Below are positions 5,692 through 5,695 of a DNA stretch of 5,695 nucleotides, one piece after another. Both the position numbers and the translations under genes were made by a program. Origin of the DNA: JBFWQM01 sp050249455 (GTDB lineage: Bacteria; Pseudomonadota; Alphaproteobacteria; MPNO01; VGEU01); NCBI GenBank assembly GCA_050249455.1, contig JBFWQM010000302.1, forward strand, positions 1-5,695, in the 5' to 3' direction. The first letter of the stretch is position 1, and each line of letters starts with the position of its first letter. The notes under the pieces were generated by a model. It ran no database searches, was not told where the DNA came from, and saw only the letters and a list, made by a program, of their open reading frames with translations.

Positions 5692-5695
5692 GCGT

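Overview
This is a GC-rich window (roughly 70% G+C by eye, strong G/C bias at third codon positions) packed with protein genes. The codon bias, the tight spacing and the gene content suggest a free-living alphaproteobacterium, of the Rhodospirillales or Rhizobiales kind, but there is no rRNA or other marker to settle the taxon. Six protein-coding genes cover about 95% of the window. I see no tRNA, rRNA, CRISPR array, transposase or phage gene.

Layout. On the minus strand, reading from 2592 down to 4, lies a compact three-gene unit: an enoyl-CoA hydratase/isomerase-family protein of the ECHDC3 type, a small YccU-like CoA-binding protein (10-nt gap), and the PLP enzyme O-acetylhomoserine sulfhydrylase MetY (4-nt ATGA overlap). 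A divergent intergenic region of 194 bp (2593-2786) carries a perfect 27-bp inverted repeat. On the plus strand a two-gene unit follows: a TfdA-like Fe(II)/2-oxoglutarate dioxygenase, then an acyl-CoA-dehydrogenase-fold flavoprotein of the flavin-monooxygenase (HsaA/DszC-like) kind, again joined by a 4-nt ATGA overlap. The last gene, on the minus strand, is a glutathione S-transferase resembling LigF-type beta-etherases. It converges on the flavoprotein gene so tightly that both stop codons lie in one CTAG palindrome.

How the genes work together. MetY makes homocysteine from O-acetylhomoserine and sulfide. The role of its two CoA-fold partners in that unit is unknown, but the spacing implies co-expression. 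The dioxygenase and flavoprotein look like a coupled pair of oxidative enzymes for a small, probably aromatic or xenobiotic-like, substrate. The LigF-like transferase next door fits the same theme, but no substrate can be read from the sequence.

No clearly new defence, mobile or RNA system is evident. The points most worth a second look are the inverted repeat, the crotonase-fold protein lacking both catalytic glutamates, and the dioxygenase/flavoprotein pair.
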